A stretch of 33,784 nucleotides of DNA from Gammaproteobacteria bacterium (GTDB lineage Bacteria; Pseudomonadota; Gammaproteobacteria; SZUA-229). Positions 25,239 to 32,587 of the stretch are shown one piece after another (position 1 is the first letter of the stretch; the number at the start of each line of letters is the position of its first letter). A model generated the notes under the pieces. It was given only the letters and a program-made list of their open reading frames with translations, ran no database searches and had not been told where the DNA came from. A program made the position numbers and the translations under genes. The stretch covers positions 1 to 33,784 of the forward strand of contig JALWPK010000259.1 of assembly GCA_026995045.1 (NCBI GenBank), written 5' to 3'.

Positions 25239-26972
25239 TCAATCCTCACGATGTGAATCCAGGTACCCTTCCCGCAACAAATACAGATAAATTTCCTGCG
25301 CTGCCTCCATGGGCGTTACCCCCTCGGTGTCCACACGAAGTTCCGGGTTCTCAGGGATCTCGTAAGGGTCGCTAATCCCGGTAAACTCAGGAATCTCACC
25401 ACGACGCGCCTTGGCGTATAACCCCTTCCGATCACGCGCTTCACAGGCCTCCAGCGACGTTGCCACGTGGATTTCAATAAACCCCCCATGTGGTTCTATC
25501 ATCTCTCGAACCGTATGGCGCATCTGTGCATAGGGCGCAATCGGCGCACAAATTGCTATGCCACGGTTTTTTGTTATCTCACTTGCCACGAAGCCTATGC
25601 GATTGACATTTAGAAAACGGTGTTCCTTGGAAAACCCAAGCTCGCTGGACAGGTTCAGCCGTACAATATCACCATCCAGCAAGGTTACTGGTCGGCCTCC
25701 AGCCTCCAGCAGTTTGGCGTAGATAATTTTGGCCAGCGTTGACTTCCCCGAGCCAGAAAGCCCGGTAAAAAACAATGTAAACCCCTGCTTGCTGCGCGGC
25801 GGGTAGGCTTTCCTCAGCTCTCGTACAACTTCCGGAAAACTGAACCAGGGCGGGATTTCCTCACCACCAATCAAGTCCCTTTTTAGCTGAGCGTCGCTAT
25901 AGTCAATAGCATCCAGACCCTCCCTCTCGATCACCGAGGCTTGCAGGAAACGGGCTTTAACCGGAACGTAGCGCATGGTCTCTATGGGCACAATATCAAT
26001 GTCAAGTTCAGCACCGTACTTCTCGATCAGTTTACGAGACTGTTCCGGCTGATAGAATCGACGCTCATCACTATCGCCGTCCGGCGGATATGCGTGCTTC
26101 GGCCCGACGATCATATGCGAACAACCGTAGTTCTGGCTGACAATAGCGTGCCAAATGGCTTCGCGCGGGCCAGCCATGCGCATGGCCAGCGGCAACAGCG
26201 ACAACATTGCTAGATTGTGCGGGAAGTGCCGACGGATGGCTTGGTAGCAATGCACACGTGCGTAATAGTGCAGGTCGCCGGGCTTGGTCATACCTACGGT
26301 GGGATGCAGCAGGATGTGACCGCCAATATCCTTGGCCGTCTGCAGAATGATGTCGCGCTGCAGGCGGTGCATGGGCTTGCTTGTCTGAAAAGCGACCACG
26401 CGACGCCAGCCCATTTTCCTGAACAGGGCACGCAGTTCCTCGGGGGTATCCCACAGGTTCTCGAAGTCATAGTGAACGGGCGCCTGGATACCGTCAATTT
26501 TTCCGCTTATATATACCGGATGGACGCACTCGTTGAGGTAACGTACCCCGGGATGCAACTCTGACGTAGTGTTGTAGACCTGATCAGCCTCGCGTGCCTT
26601 GTCGGGCCGCCAGATATCCTCGACCGTCATTACAGCGGGCATAAATCCCTCGCTATCACGAAGAGCTATCTTTTGTCCTTTTTCCAGCTTTTCCGCGAAC
26701 TTTTCCGGCACATCCAGCACAATCGGGATCGGCCATATGGTATCGTTGGCGAGTCGCAAGTTCTCGACTACCGATTCGTAATCTTTCTGCCCCATGAAGC
26801 CGGCCAAGGGTGAAAAAGCCCCGTTCATCAACAACTCCAGGTCACAAAGCTGACGCTGGCTCAATGTCAGCGAGGGGAAATGCTGGGATTCCTGCTTGAG
26901 TTGTTCAGCAGTGTTGGAATCGACCATCAGGTCGACCAGTGCGCCACCGTGGGGTTTGACGAAATGAACCAT
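25239..26972 (-). CDS. Two-domain APS kinase with ATP-sulfurylase-like N-terminal domain, likely inactive as sulfurylase
   Basis: This 577-residue protein joins an ATP-sulfurylase-like domain (about 1-390) to an APS kinase domain (about 395-577). The kinase is intact: P-loop GLSGSGKS at 404-411, DGD at 433-435, GFSKEHRFLNVNRIGFVASE, then ICAPIAPY and FTGISDPYE. It should phosphorylate APS to PAPS in the cytoplasm. The sulfurylase domain keeps PLAMRMAGPREA, but its substrate motif QTRNPMHRAH has become QTSKPMHRLQ (196-205) and GRDHAG reads GPKHAY (290-295). A two-domain APS kinase lacking sulfurylase activity is known from Thiobacillus denitrificans, so kinase-only function is likely. AAGGA precedes ATG 26972. 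With two sulfotransferases nearby it probably feeds polysaccharide sulfation. Databases may label it bifunctional sat/cysC. Confidence 0.88.
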   Translation of the reverse strand: MVHFVKPHGGALVDLMVDSNTAEQLKQESQHFPSLTLSQRQLCDLELLMNGAFSPLAGFMGQKDYESVVENLRLANDTIWPIPIVLDVPEKFAEKLEKGQKIALRDSEGFMPAVMTVEDIWRPDKAREADQVYNTTSELHPGVRYLNECVHPVYISGKIDGIQAPVHYDFENLWDTPEELRALFRKMGWRRVVAFQTSKPMHRLQRDIILQTAKDIGGHILLHPTVGMTKPGDLHYYARVHCYQAIRRHFPHNLAMLSLLPLAMRMAGPREAIWHAIVSQNYGCSHMIVGPKHAYPPDGDSDERRFYQPEQSRKLIEKYGAELDIDIVPIETMRYVPVKARFLQASVIEREGLDAIDYSDAQLKRDLIGGEEIPPWFSFPEVVRELRKAYPPRSKQGFTLFFTGLSGSGKSTLAKIIYAKLLEAGGRPVTLLDGDIVRLNLSSELGFSKEHRFLNVNRIGFVASEITKNRGIAICAPIAPYAQMRHTVREMIEPHGGFIEIHVATSLEACEARDRKGLYAKARRGEIPEFTGISDPYEIPENPELRVDTEGVTPMEAAQEIYLYLLREGYLDSHRED

Positions 26973-27138
26973 TGTTATCCTTGGCTAGCCAACCGCAGCA
27001 CTGAAGGTGCCGCGAAAATTCTTTAAAAACATGGGAGTTATCGAACAAACACCGGTTTTCTTTAAACCACGCCGGGATTTTCCGGCTCACGCAAGTGTAG
27101 GCCGGCGGGGTTGGCGGGTAAAGCGTAAACAGCCGGAC

Positions 27139-28599
27139 CTAGCGCCATCCCGCCAATCTTTCCAGACAGGCCCGGTTTAGTTTCTGCACCCGTTCCTGCT
27201 CGTCTGCCTCGTTATAACAGCGCAACTCCGGCGCATTGCCGGACGGGCGCAAGTGGATAATCTCGCCGTTTTCAAAGGTAATACGCAGACCATCGGTCTG
27301 ATCAGTGGAGCGCACGGCGCCACACAGGTCGCCGAACAGGGCTTCGATCGCCTCGCCTGAAGCTGCAAGCGCCGCGATTTTCTGGCGGGATACTTCGGTA
27401 GGGAAATTTTTCAGTCTGTCACTGGCTGTAAAGCGCGGGGGCAACGCCGATACCAGCTGACTCACCGGGCAATCCTGCTGTCGGGCACTGGCCAGGATAG
27501 ACAGTATTGGCAGCACCGCATCACGCGTCGGCAGGGCGTCCAGCATCCGGCCATTCAGCGTAATATCCGAAGCCAGCAGGAAGCCACCGTTGGCTTCATA
27601 ACCGGCGACGCTGGCCGCACCCGACTTCTGCGCCTCATTCATCTGCTCGATCACATAGGGCGAACCAATACGGGTGCGGTAAACCGTGTCGAACCAGCCG
27701 CAGGCCTCCACAACGGTATTACTGCTGACCGGTGTCACCAGCGTTTCAATGCCGAGGAACCGCGCACAAAGCACACCGACGACATCACCGCGCAGCCATT
27801 CGCCATGCTCGTCCGCGATCAGCGGGCGGTCAGCGTCGCCATCCGTCGAGACAATGGCATCAAATCCCTGCTCGGCGGCCCATTTACGACCCAGTTCAAC
27901 ATCTTCCGCCCGGATCGCCTCGGTATCAACGGGGATAAACCTCTCCGACCGCGCCAGCGGCGTGACGTCGGCGCCCAGCGCCTTGAGGATATCCACCAGC
28001 AGGTCACGTGCTACGCCGGAATGCTGATAGACGCCGATACGCAGACCATCCAGGCAATCCGGGCCAAAGAAATCGCGATACCGCGAGAGATAGGCTTGCT
28101 CTGCTGCCGAATCGGGTGGCGGCAGTTCACTTTCATCGATGACCGGAAAAGGCTCTGACCAGGTCACTCGCTGTGTCCGGATAGCCGCTTCGTCGTCCTT
28201 GAGTATCTCTCCGTCCGGCCGGTTGAACTTGATACCGTTACGATCCTCCGGAATATGACTTCCGGTCACCATGATCGAAGCGTTGTTGTGCTGCATGGCG
28301 TAAAACGCCACGGCTGGCGACGGCAGGCGCCCGCTGTACACCGGCTTGTAACCCGCATCTTCGACGGCCCTTGAAACCGCCGCCAGAATACGGGGCGTGC
28401 TCGGGCGAAGGTCGCCTGCCAGCAGGATATCGCCGCCGGGTGATATTGCGCCATCTGCCTCCATCGTGCGGATAAAGGCCTGCGTGTAGGCATAGCAAAC
28501 ATTCGGCGTCATCGCTTCCACGGTGCCGCGCGCGCCACTGGTGCCAAATGCCACACCACTGCGATCCATCAGCTCGCTAACCAGAAAACTTTCCACCAT
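27139..28599 (-). CDS. Phosphohexomutase (phosphomannomutase/phosphoglucomutase family)
   Basis: From ATG 28599 the protein has 486 residues. G7AA lies just upstream as a ribosome site, and the in-frame extension further upstream is not family-like. The alpha-D-phosphohexomutase domains appear in order: FGTSGARG (19-26), the phosphoserine loop VTGSHIPEDRNG with Ser114, the metal loop DGDADR (253-258), a sugar loop GYEANGGF (333-340), and the phosphate-binding RPSGNAPE near 457. It interconverts hexose-6- and hexose-1-phosphate, plausibly mannose for the GDP-fucose route. However, the sugar loop differs from the GEMSGH/GEMSAH of well-studied enzymes, so the substrate is uncertain. It lies 166 bp upstream of the APS kinase gene on the same strand. 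Confidence 0.85.
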   Translation of the reverse strand: MVESFLVSELMDRSGVAFGTSGARGTVEAMTPNVCYAYTQAFIRTMEADGAISPGGDILLAGDLRPSTPRILAAVSRAVEDAGYKPVYSGRLPSPAVAFYAMQHNNASIMVTGSHIPEDRNGIKFNRPDGEILKDDEAAIRTQRVTWSEPFPVIDESELPPPDSAAEQAYLSRYRDFFGPDCLDGLRIGVYQHSGVARDLLVDILKALGADVTPLARSERFIPVDTEAIRAEDVELGRKWAAEQGFDAIVSTDGDADRPLIADEHGEWLRGDVVGVLCARFLGIETLVTPVSSNTVVEACGWFDTVYRTRIGSPYVIEQMNEAQKSGAASVAGYEANGGFLLASDITLNGRMLDALPTRDAVLPILSILASARQQDCPVSQLVSALPPRFTASDRLKNFPTEVSRQKIAALAASGEAIEALFGDLCGAVRSTDQTDGLRITFENGEIIHLRPSGNAPELRCYNEADEQERVQKLNRACLERLAGWR

Positions 28600-28636
28600 G
28601 ATCAATTCCCCCCCATTCTTATGCCCACCTGGCCTG

Positions 28637-29002
28637 TCAGCACGCGCAGCCCTGCGCAAGCAACAGTGCCGGCATCGCCGCCGACGCGCCAAGGTATGGC
28701 GCAATACGAACTGTGATATGCGGATAAGCGGATTTTACCTTGTCGACCTCCGCCGGAATATCTTCACTGACGTGGCGGCCCGCCGAGAGGAAATAGGGCG
28801 CCACGGTGATCTCGGTGGCGCCGGCCTCGATGAATTGCAGCAGGCCGTCGGGGATGGAGGGCTCGGCCAGTTCGAGAAAGGCGCACCCCACCCGGTCGAA
28901 GGCATTGTCGGGCAACGCCGCGACCGCTTCGCCAAGCGCCCGCACTTCCTCGTTGGAGGCCTCGCGACGGCTGCCGTGGGCAACGATCAACAGCGCCTTC
29001 AT
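28637..29002 (-). CDS. Small CbiX-type chelatase (sirohydrochlorin cobalto/ferrochelatase family)
   Basis: This 121-residue protein matches the single-domain CbiX group. It has MKALLIVAHGSRREASNEEV with the first conserved histidine, then IPDGLLQFIEAGATEITVAP and APYFLSAGRHVSEDIP with the second. CbiX-type enzymes insert Co or Fe into sirohydrochlorin for cobalamin or siroheme synthesis. The short form works as a homodimer. The protein ends in QGCAC, a cysteine-containing tail that could bind metal. Start ATG 29002 lies one base after the stop of the FTR1 gene, so the two are translationally coupled and probably share its iron-responsive promoter. That context favours iron over cobalt, as inference only. 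Confidence 0.82.
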   Translation of the reverse strand: MKALLIVAHGSRREASNEEVRALGEAVAALPDNAFDRVGCAFLELAEPSIPDGLLQFIEAGATEITVAPYFLSAGRHVSEDIPAEVDKVKSAYPHITVRIAPYLGASAAMPALLLAQGCAC

Positions 29003-29003
29003 A

Positions 29004-30908
29004 TCAGGACGAGGTGGCGGCGCGGCGCTTCGACGGCAGGCCGTACCAGAGGAACAGCGCCAGCAGCAGCAGGCCCAGTTGCAGCGCCAGGCCTTGCAGG
29101 TTGGGGTAGATGCCGAACAGTTCAAAGCGCGGGAAGTTGACCGGGCTGATCGGGATATAGCCGGCCTCCTGCAGGGCGGCCACGCCCTTGCCGGCGAAAA
29201 TCACCGCCAGCACGAACATCAGGATGCCTGTGACGCTGAAAAACTGGCGCAGCGGCAGGCGCATGCTGTAGCGGATCACCACCCAGCCGAGTACCGCCAG
29301 GGTGGCCACCGCGGTGCCGAAGCCGCTCAGCGCCAGGCTCTTGCCGGCCTCGTCGGTCTGCACCCACAGGGCCTGGTAGAACAGGATGGTCTCGAACACC
29401 TCGCGGTACACGGCGATGAAGGACAGGCCCGACAGGCCCCACAGGGTGCCGGTGCCGAGCGCGCGGCGCACGTTGGATTCGATAAAGTGTTTCCACTGCA
29501 CGGCGTTGGTCTTGTCATGCAGCCAGAAGCCGACGTAGAACAACACCGCGGTGGCGGTCAGCGCCGCAACGCCCTCGGTGATCTCGCGGCTGGCGCCGCT
29601 GATCTGGATCAGCGACACCGACGCCCACCAGGTCAGGAACCCGGCGCCGAGCGCACCGATCCAGCCATAGTGCAGGTAGCGCATGGCGTCGCGGTGCTCG
29701 GTCTTGACCAGGAAGGCGGCCAGCGCCACCACCACCAGCAGGGCCTCCAGGCCCTCGCGGAGCAGGATGAAGAAGGCGCTGGCAAAGGCCGCCGTGCCGG
29801 ACAGGGCGCGCCCGCCCAGGCGCTGCGCGGCCGTCTCCAGCTTGCCCTTGATACGGATCACCGAGGCTTCGAGTTGGTCGACGGGAATACCCTTGCGGAT
29901 GTCGTTGCGCAGCATGGTCATGTCGTGCTCGATGTCCAGGCGCAGCTTGCTGTCGACGGCGTTGAGTCCCTGCTCCACCAGTTCGAAGCCTTCCAGGTAG
30001 GCCTCCACGGCCATGCGGTAAGCCTTGCCGGTGTCGCCCGCCCGGTAGGCGCTGACCACGTCGTCGAGGCGATGCAGCGAGAACTCCAGCGGGGAACGGT
30101 TGGCGAACAGCGCGTCGGGGTGGGTGCGCAGGTAGCCCATCAGTTGCAGACCGGCCTCGCCGTACTGCTGTTTCGCCTCGGCGGGCGTCAATACGGTCAG
30201 CTTGCGCACGTCCTGCAGCGGGGCAAGCGCGGAATCCGAGAAATTGGAGTCCGCGCCGCTGCGCTCGGCCTCGCTGACCGCGAACTGGCCGACATAGAAG
30301 GCCAGCGACCAGCGGTCGTCCGCCGGCATCTCGTGGAAAGGTTTCATGTCCGTGTCCGGCACGCCCTGGGTGATGGTGTTGTACAGGCCGTAGAGGTTGC
30401 GCTGCAGGTAGCGCTCGCGGTCGGTAAAGTCGATGGGGGGCGGCTGCATGCCGGCGGCGAGCGGCCCGTCACCGGCGCCGTTGCCGCCATGACAGCCGGC
30501 GCACTGCCCGGCATAGAGTTGCGCGGCGCGCGCCAAGTCGGGCGCCTTGCGCGGCACTACCGTCACCTTGTAGCCGTCGATGATGGCCTGGCGCATCTCG
30601 CCGGTCACCGAGCGGATCTCGGCCGGGGCGGCACGCGCCATGACGCCCGCCGACAGGCGTTCGCCGAGTCCGGCCAGGCGCTCACGGGTCTCGCCGGCGG
30701 GCAGTTCCCCGATCTGGGTGACGATGCCCTGGGAAAAATCCTTCATCTCCTCGTACTCGTCGGGATTGATGATCTCGCCTTCCGCCGTCACCGCCTCGCC
30801 ATAGTCGACCCCGACATAGTCGATCAACTGCAGGAGCTGCTGCAGGTCGGCGGCGTGGGTCAGCGTGGAGAACAGCAGGAAGGCGAAAGCCAGCGAGAAA
30901 CGTTTCAT
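29004..30908 (-). CDS. FTR1-family iron permease with cytochrome c domain
   Basis: From ATG 30908 (an in-frame TTG at 30917 is less likely) this is a 634-residue protein. It starts with a Sec signal peptide, cleaved about THA/ADL at residue 19. The periplasmic part holds a cytochrome c motif CAGCH (136-140) with a likely Met ligand in DTDMKPFHEMP (Met188). The C-terminal 260 residues form an FTR1-type membrane domain. They contain both iron-binding REXXE motifs, REGLE (384-388) and REVFE (502-506), with about seven membrane helices. It should import iron, with the cytochrome part suggesting a link between iron redox state and transport. A Fur-like box and promoter lie directly upstream, and a CbiX gene follows. 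Confidence 0.9.
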   Translation of the reverse strand: MKRFSLAFAFLLFSTLTHAADLQQLLQLIDYVGVDYGEAVTAEGEIINPDEYEEMKDFSQGIVTQIGELPAGETRERLAGLGERLSAGVMARAAPAEIRSVTGEMRQAIIDGYKVTVVPRKAPDLARAAQLYAGQCAGCHGGNGAGDGPLAAGMQPPPIDFTDRERYLQRNLYGLYNTITQGVPDTDMKPFHEMPADDRWSLAFYVGQFAVSEAERSGADSNFSDSALAPLQDVRKLTVLTPAEAKQQYGEAGLQLMGYLRTHPDALFANRSPLEFSLHRLDDVVSAYRAGDTGKAYRMAVEAYLEGFELVEQGLNAVDSKLRLDIEHDMTMLRNDIRKGIPVDQLEASVIRIKGKLETAAQRLGGRALSGTAAFASAFFILLREGLEALLVVVALAAFLVKTEHRDAMRYLHYGWIGALGAGFLTWWASVSLIQISGASREITEGVAALTATAVLFYVGFWLHDKTNAVQWKHFIESNVRRALGTGTLWGLSGLSFIAVYREVFETILFYQALWVQTDEAGKSLALSGFGTAVATLAVLGWVVIRYSMRLPLRQFFSVTGILMFVLAVIFAGKGVAALQEAGYIPISPVNFPRFELFGIYPNLQGLALQLGLLLLALFLWYGLPSKRRAATSS

Positions 30909-30943
30909 GACGAACAAACAATCCGGGGAGAAGGTGGATTTAA

Positions 30944-30971
30944 ATTATAATGATTCGCATTTAGATTGCAA
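30944..30971 (-). promoter_or_regulatory. Sigma-70 promoter of the FTR1-cbiX pair
   Basis: On the minus strand TTGCAA (30966-30971, four of six matches to TTGACA) is followed after 16 nt by a perfect TATAAT (30944-30949). The likely transcript start is about 28 nt before the ATG at 30908. This is the best-looking promoter in the window. Confidence 0.7.
30946..30964 (-). promoter_or_regulatory. Fur box overlapping the FTR1 promoter
   Basis: Read on the minus strand, CTAAATGCGAATCATTATA matches 13 of 19 positions of the classical Fur box (GATAATGATAATCATTATC), including an unbroken AATCATTAT half. It covers the -10 element and spacer, so iron-loaded Fur would block RNA polymerase. This fits an iron permease gene. 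Confidence 0.65.
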
Positions 30972-30975
30972 ACAG

Positions 30976-30992
30976 CCCTGTGGATAACAGGG
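30976..30992 (-). terminator. Possible terminator hairpin after the aldehyde dehydrogenase gene
   Basis: A perfect 6-bp inverted repeat CCCTGT/ACAGGG with a 5-nt loop lies about 40 nt after the dehydrogenase stop and just before the FTR1 promoter. The T-rich tail is weak (CTGTTTGC), so it may be only partly effective. Confidence 0.35.
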
Positions 30993-31030
30993 GCAATATC
31001 CGCGTTTGACAGCTCCCGGTCAACCGCAAG

Positions 31031-32407
31031 CTAGTCACCCCGCTCCACCCACACGGTGTGGACATTGACGAATTCGCGGATACCGTGGATCGACAATTCG
31101 CGGCCGTAACCGGAGTGTCGGATGCCGCCAAACGGCATGCGCGGGTCGGACCTGGACATTTCATTGACGAAAGCCCCGCCGGACTGCAGGCGGTCGGCGG
31201 CAATGCGCTCGCCGCGCGCCAGATCGCGGGTCCAGACCGACGCCGACAGGCCAAAATCGGTGCCGTTGGCGACGCGCAGCGCCTCGGCCTCATCGCGCAC
31301 CCTGATCAACGTCGCCACCGGCCCGAACAGTTCCTCGGACCAGGCCGCCATGCCTTCGCGCACGTCCACCAGTACGGTGGGCGGGTAGAAGGCGCCCGGG
31401 CCGTCCGGGATCTCGCCACCAACCAGCACCCGGGCGCCCGCCTGGACGCTGCGCCGCACCTGGTCGTGCAAACCGTCGCGCAGGTCGACGCGCGCCATCG
31501 GGCCAATATCGACCCCTTCCTCTCGCGGGTCGCCCACCTTCAACTGTTTTACCGCCTCCACGAACCTGCGCTCGAATTCATCATAAACCGCATCCACCAC
31601 GATGAAGCGCTTGGCCGCAATGCAGCTCTGGCCGCTGTTCTGGAAGCGCGCGACGATGCCAACCTCCACCGCCCTGTCGAGCCTGGCGTCTTCCAGCACG
31701 ATAAAGGGATCGGAACCGCCCAGCTCCAGCACGCATTTTTTCAGCGCCTTGCCGGCCTCGGCGGCGACGGCGCGACCGGCGCCGACACTGGCGGTGATGG
31801 TCACGGCCGCCACCCGCGGATCGTGGATCACCTGCGTGGTCTGCGGCACGTCGATGAGCAGGGAACGAAACAGATCGGCGGGAAAACCGGCCTCGCGGAA
31901 AATGTCTTCCAGCAGCAGCGCGCAACCGAATACATTGGGCGCGTGCTTGAGCAATGCGCCGTTGCCGGCCATCAGCGCCGGGGCGGCAAACCTGAACACC
32001 TGCCAGAGCGGAAAGTTCCAGGGCATCACCGCCAACACCACGCCCAGCGGCTTGTAACTCACGAAACTGTGGTGGGCGCCGGTATCCACCTCCTCGTCGG
32101 CGAGGAAACGCTCGCCGTTCTCCGCGTAGTAGTCGCAACACCAGGCACACTTCTCCACCTCCGCCAGGCCCTGCGCATGGATCTTGCCCATCTCGCGCAC
32201 CATGACATCGGTATAGGCTTCCTTGTTGCCGCGCAGCACCCCGGCCACCGCCTTGAGCAGCCGCGCGCGTTCCGAAAACGGCGTCTGCGCCCACTCCCGC
32301 TGCGCCTGGTGACACTTTCCGACAATGGTATCGACTTCCTGCGCCGACATGGCCGGGTAGCTTTCGATCTTCTCACCGGTCGCGGGGTTGATGATATCGA
32401 AGCTCAT
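31031..32407 (-). CDS. NAD(P)-dependent aldehyde dehydrogenase, succinate-semialdehyde dehydrogenase-like
   Basis: This 458-residue member of the aldehyde dehydrogenase superfamily has all expected active-site parts. These are VMPWNFPLWQ with Asn131, the general base Glu228 in VLELGGSDPF, and the catalytic nucleophile Cys262 in NSGQSCIAAKRF. EELFGPVA and MPFGGIRHSGYGRELS at the end are also typical. The SxGQSC-IAAKRF and PFGGIRHSGYGRE strings are closest to the succinate-semialdehyde dehydrogenase (Sad/GabD-like) branch, but the true aldehyde is not certain. It begins at ATG 32407 and is transcribed alone, away from the HPP gene. The 113 bp after it contain a hairpin and the FTR1 promoter. 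Confidence 0.88.
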   Translation of the reverse strand: MSFDIINPATGEKIESYPAMSAQEVDTIVGKCHQAQREWAQTPFSERARLLKAVAGVLRGNKEAYTDVMVREMGKIHAQGLAEVEKCAWCCDYYAENGERFLADEEVDTGAHHSFVSYKPLGVVLAVMPWNFPLWQVFRFAAPALMAGNGALLKHAPNVFGCALLLEDIFREAGFPADLFRSLLIDVPQTTQVIHDPRVAAVTITASVGAGRAVAAEAGKALKKCVLELGGSDPFIVLEDARLDRAVEVGIVARFQNSGQSCIAAKRFIVVDAVYDEFERRFVEAVKQLKVGDPREEGVDIGPMARVDLRDGLHDQVRRSVQAGARVLVGGEIPDGPGAFYPPTVLVDVREGMAAWSEELFGPVATLIRVRDEAEALRVANGTDFGLSASVWTRDLARGERIAADRLQSGGAFVNEMSRSDPRMPFGGIRHSGYGRELSIHGIREFVNVHTVWVERGD

Positions 32408-32587
32408 GCGCGTCTCCCTGGAGTGTCTGCCTGCTACAGAGCAGTCACTCTAACATGTGCGGCGCGACTGTAAACCGGACCTGCACGCCACGCGCCGATT
32501 GAAATGCGCACCTTGAACACGCATTATTCCGACAGGCCCCACCGAACCGGCCAGCCTCGTCCCCCGCTTAACGGAACCCTGACATAC

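Noticed and set aside
27071-27086. GCCGG/CCGGC hairpin between the phosphohexomutase and APS kinase genes
   Set aside because: Only 5 bp of stem, and no T-run follows on the transcribed strand, so not called a terminator.
28806-30950. Very long plus-strand open frame (714 codons) opposite the FTR1 gene
   Set aside because: Composition is Gln/His/Arg/Ala-rich with no family motif. It is the antisense shadow of the FTR1 and CbiX genes in GC-rich DNA.
31058-32473. Plus-strand open frame of 471 codons opposite the aldehyde dehydrogenase gene
   Set aside because: No recognisable motifs and a His/Arg/Gln-rich shadow composition; the minus-strand dehydrogenase has all catalytic residues.
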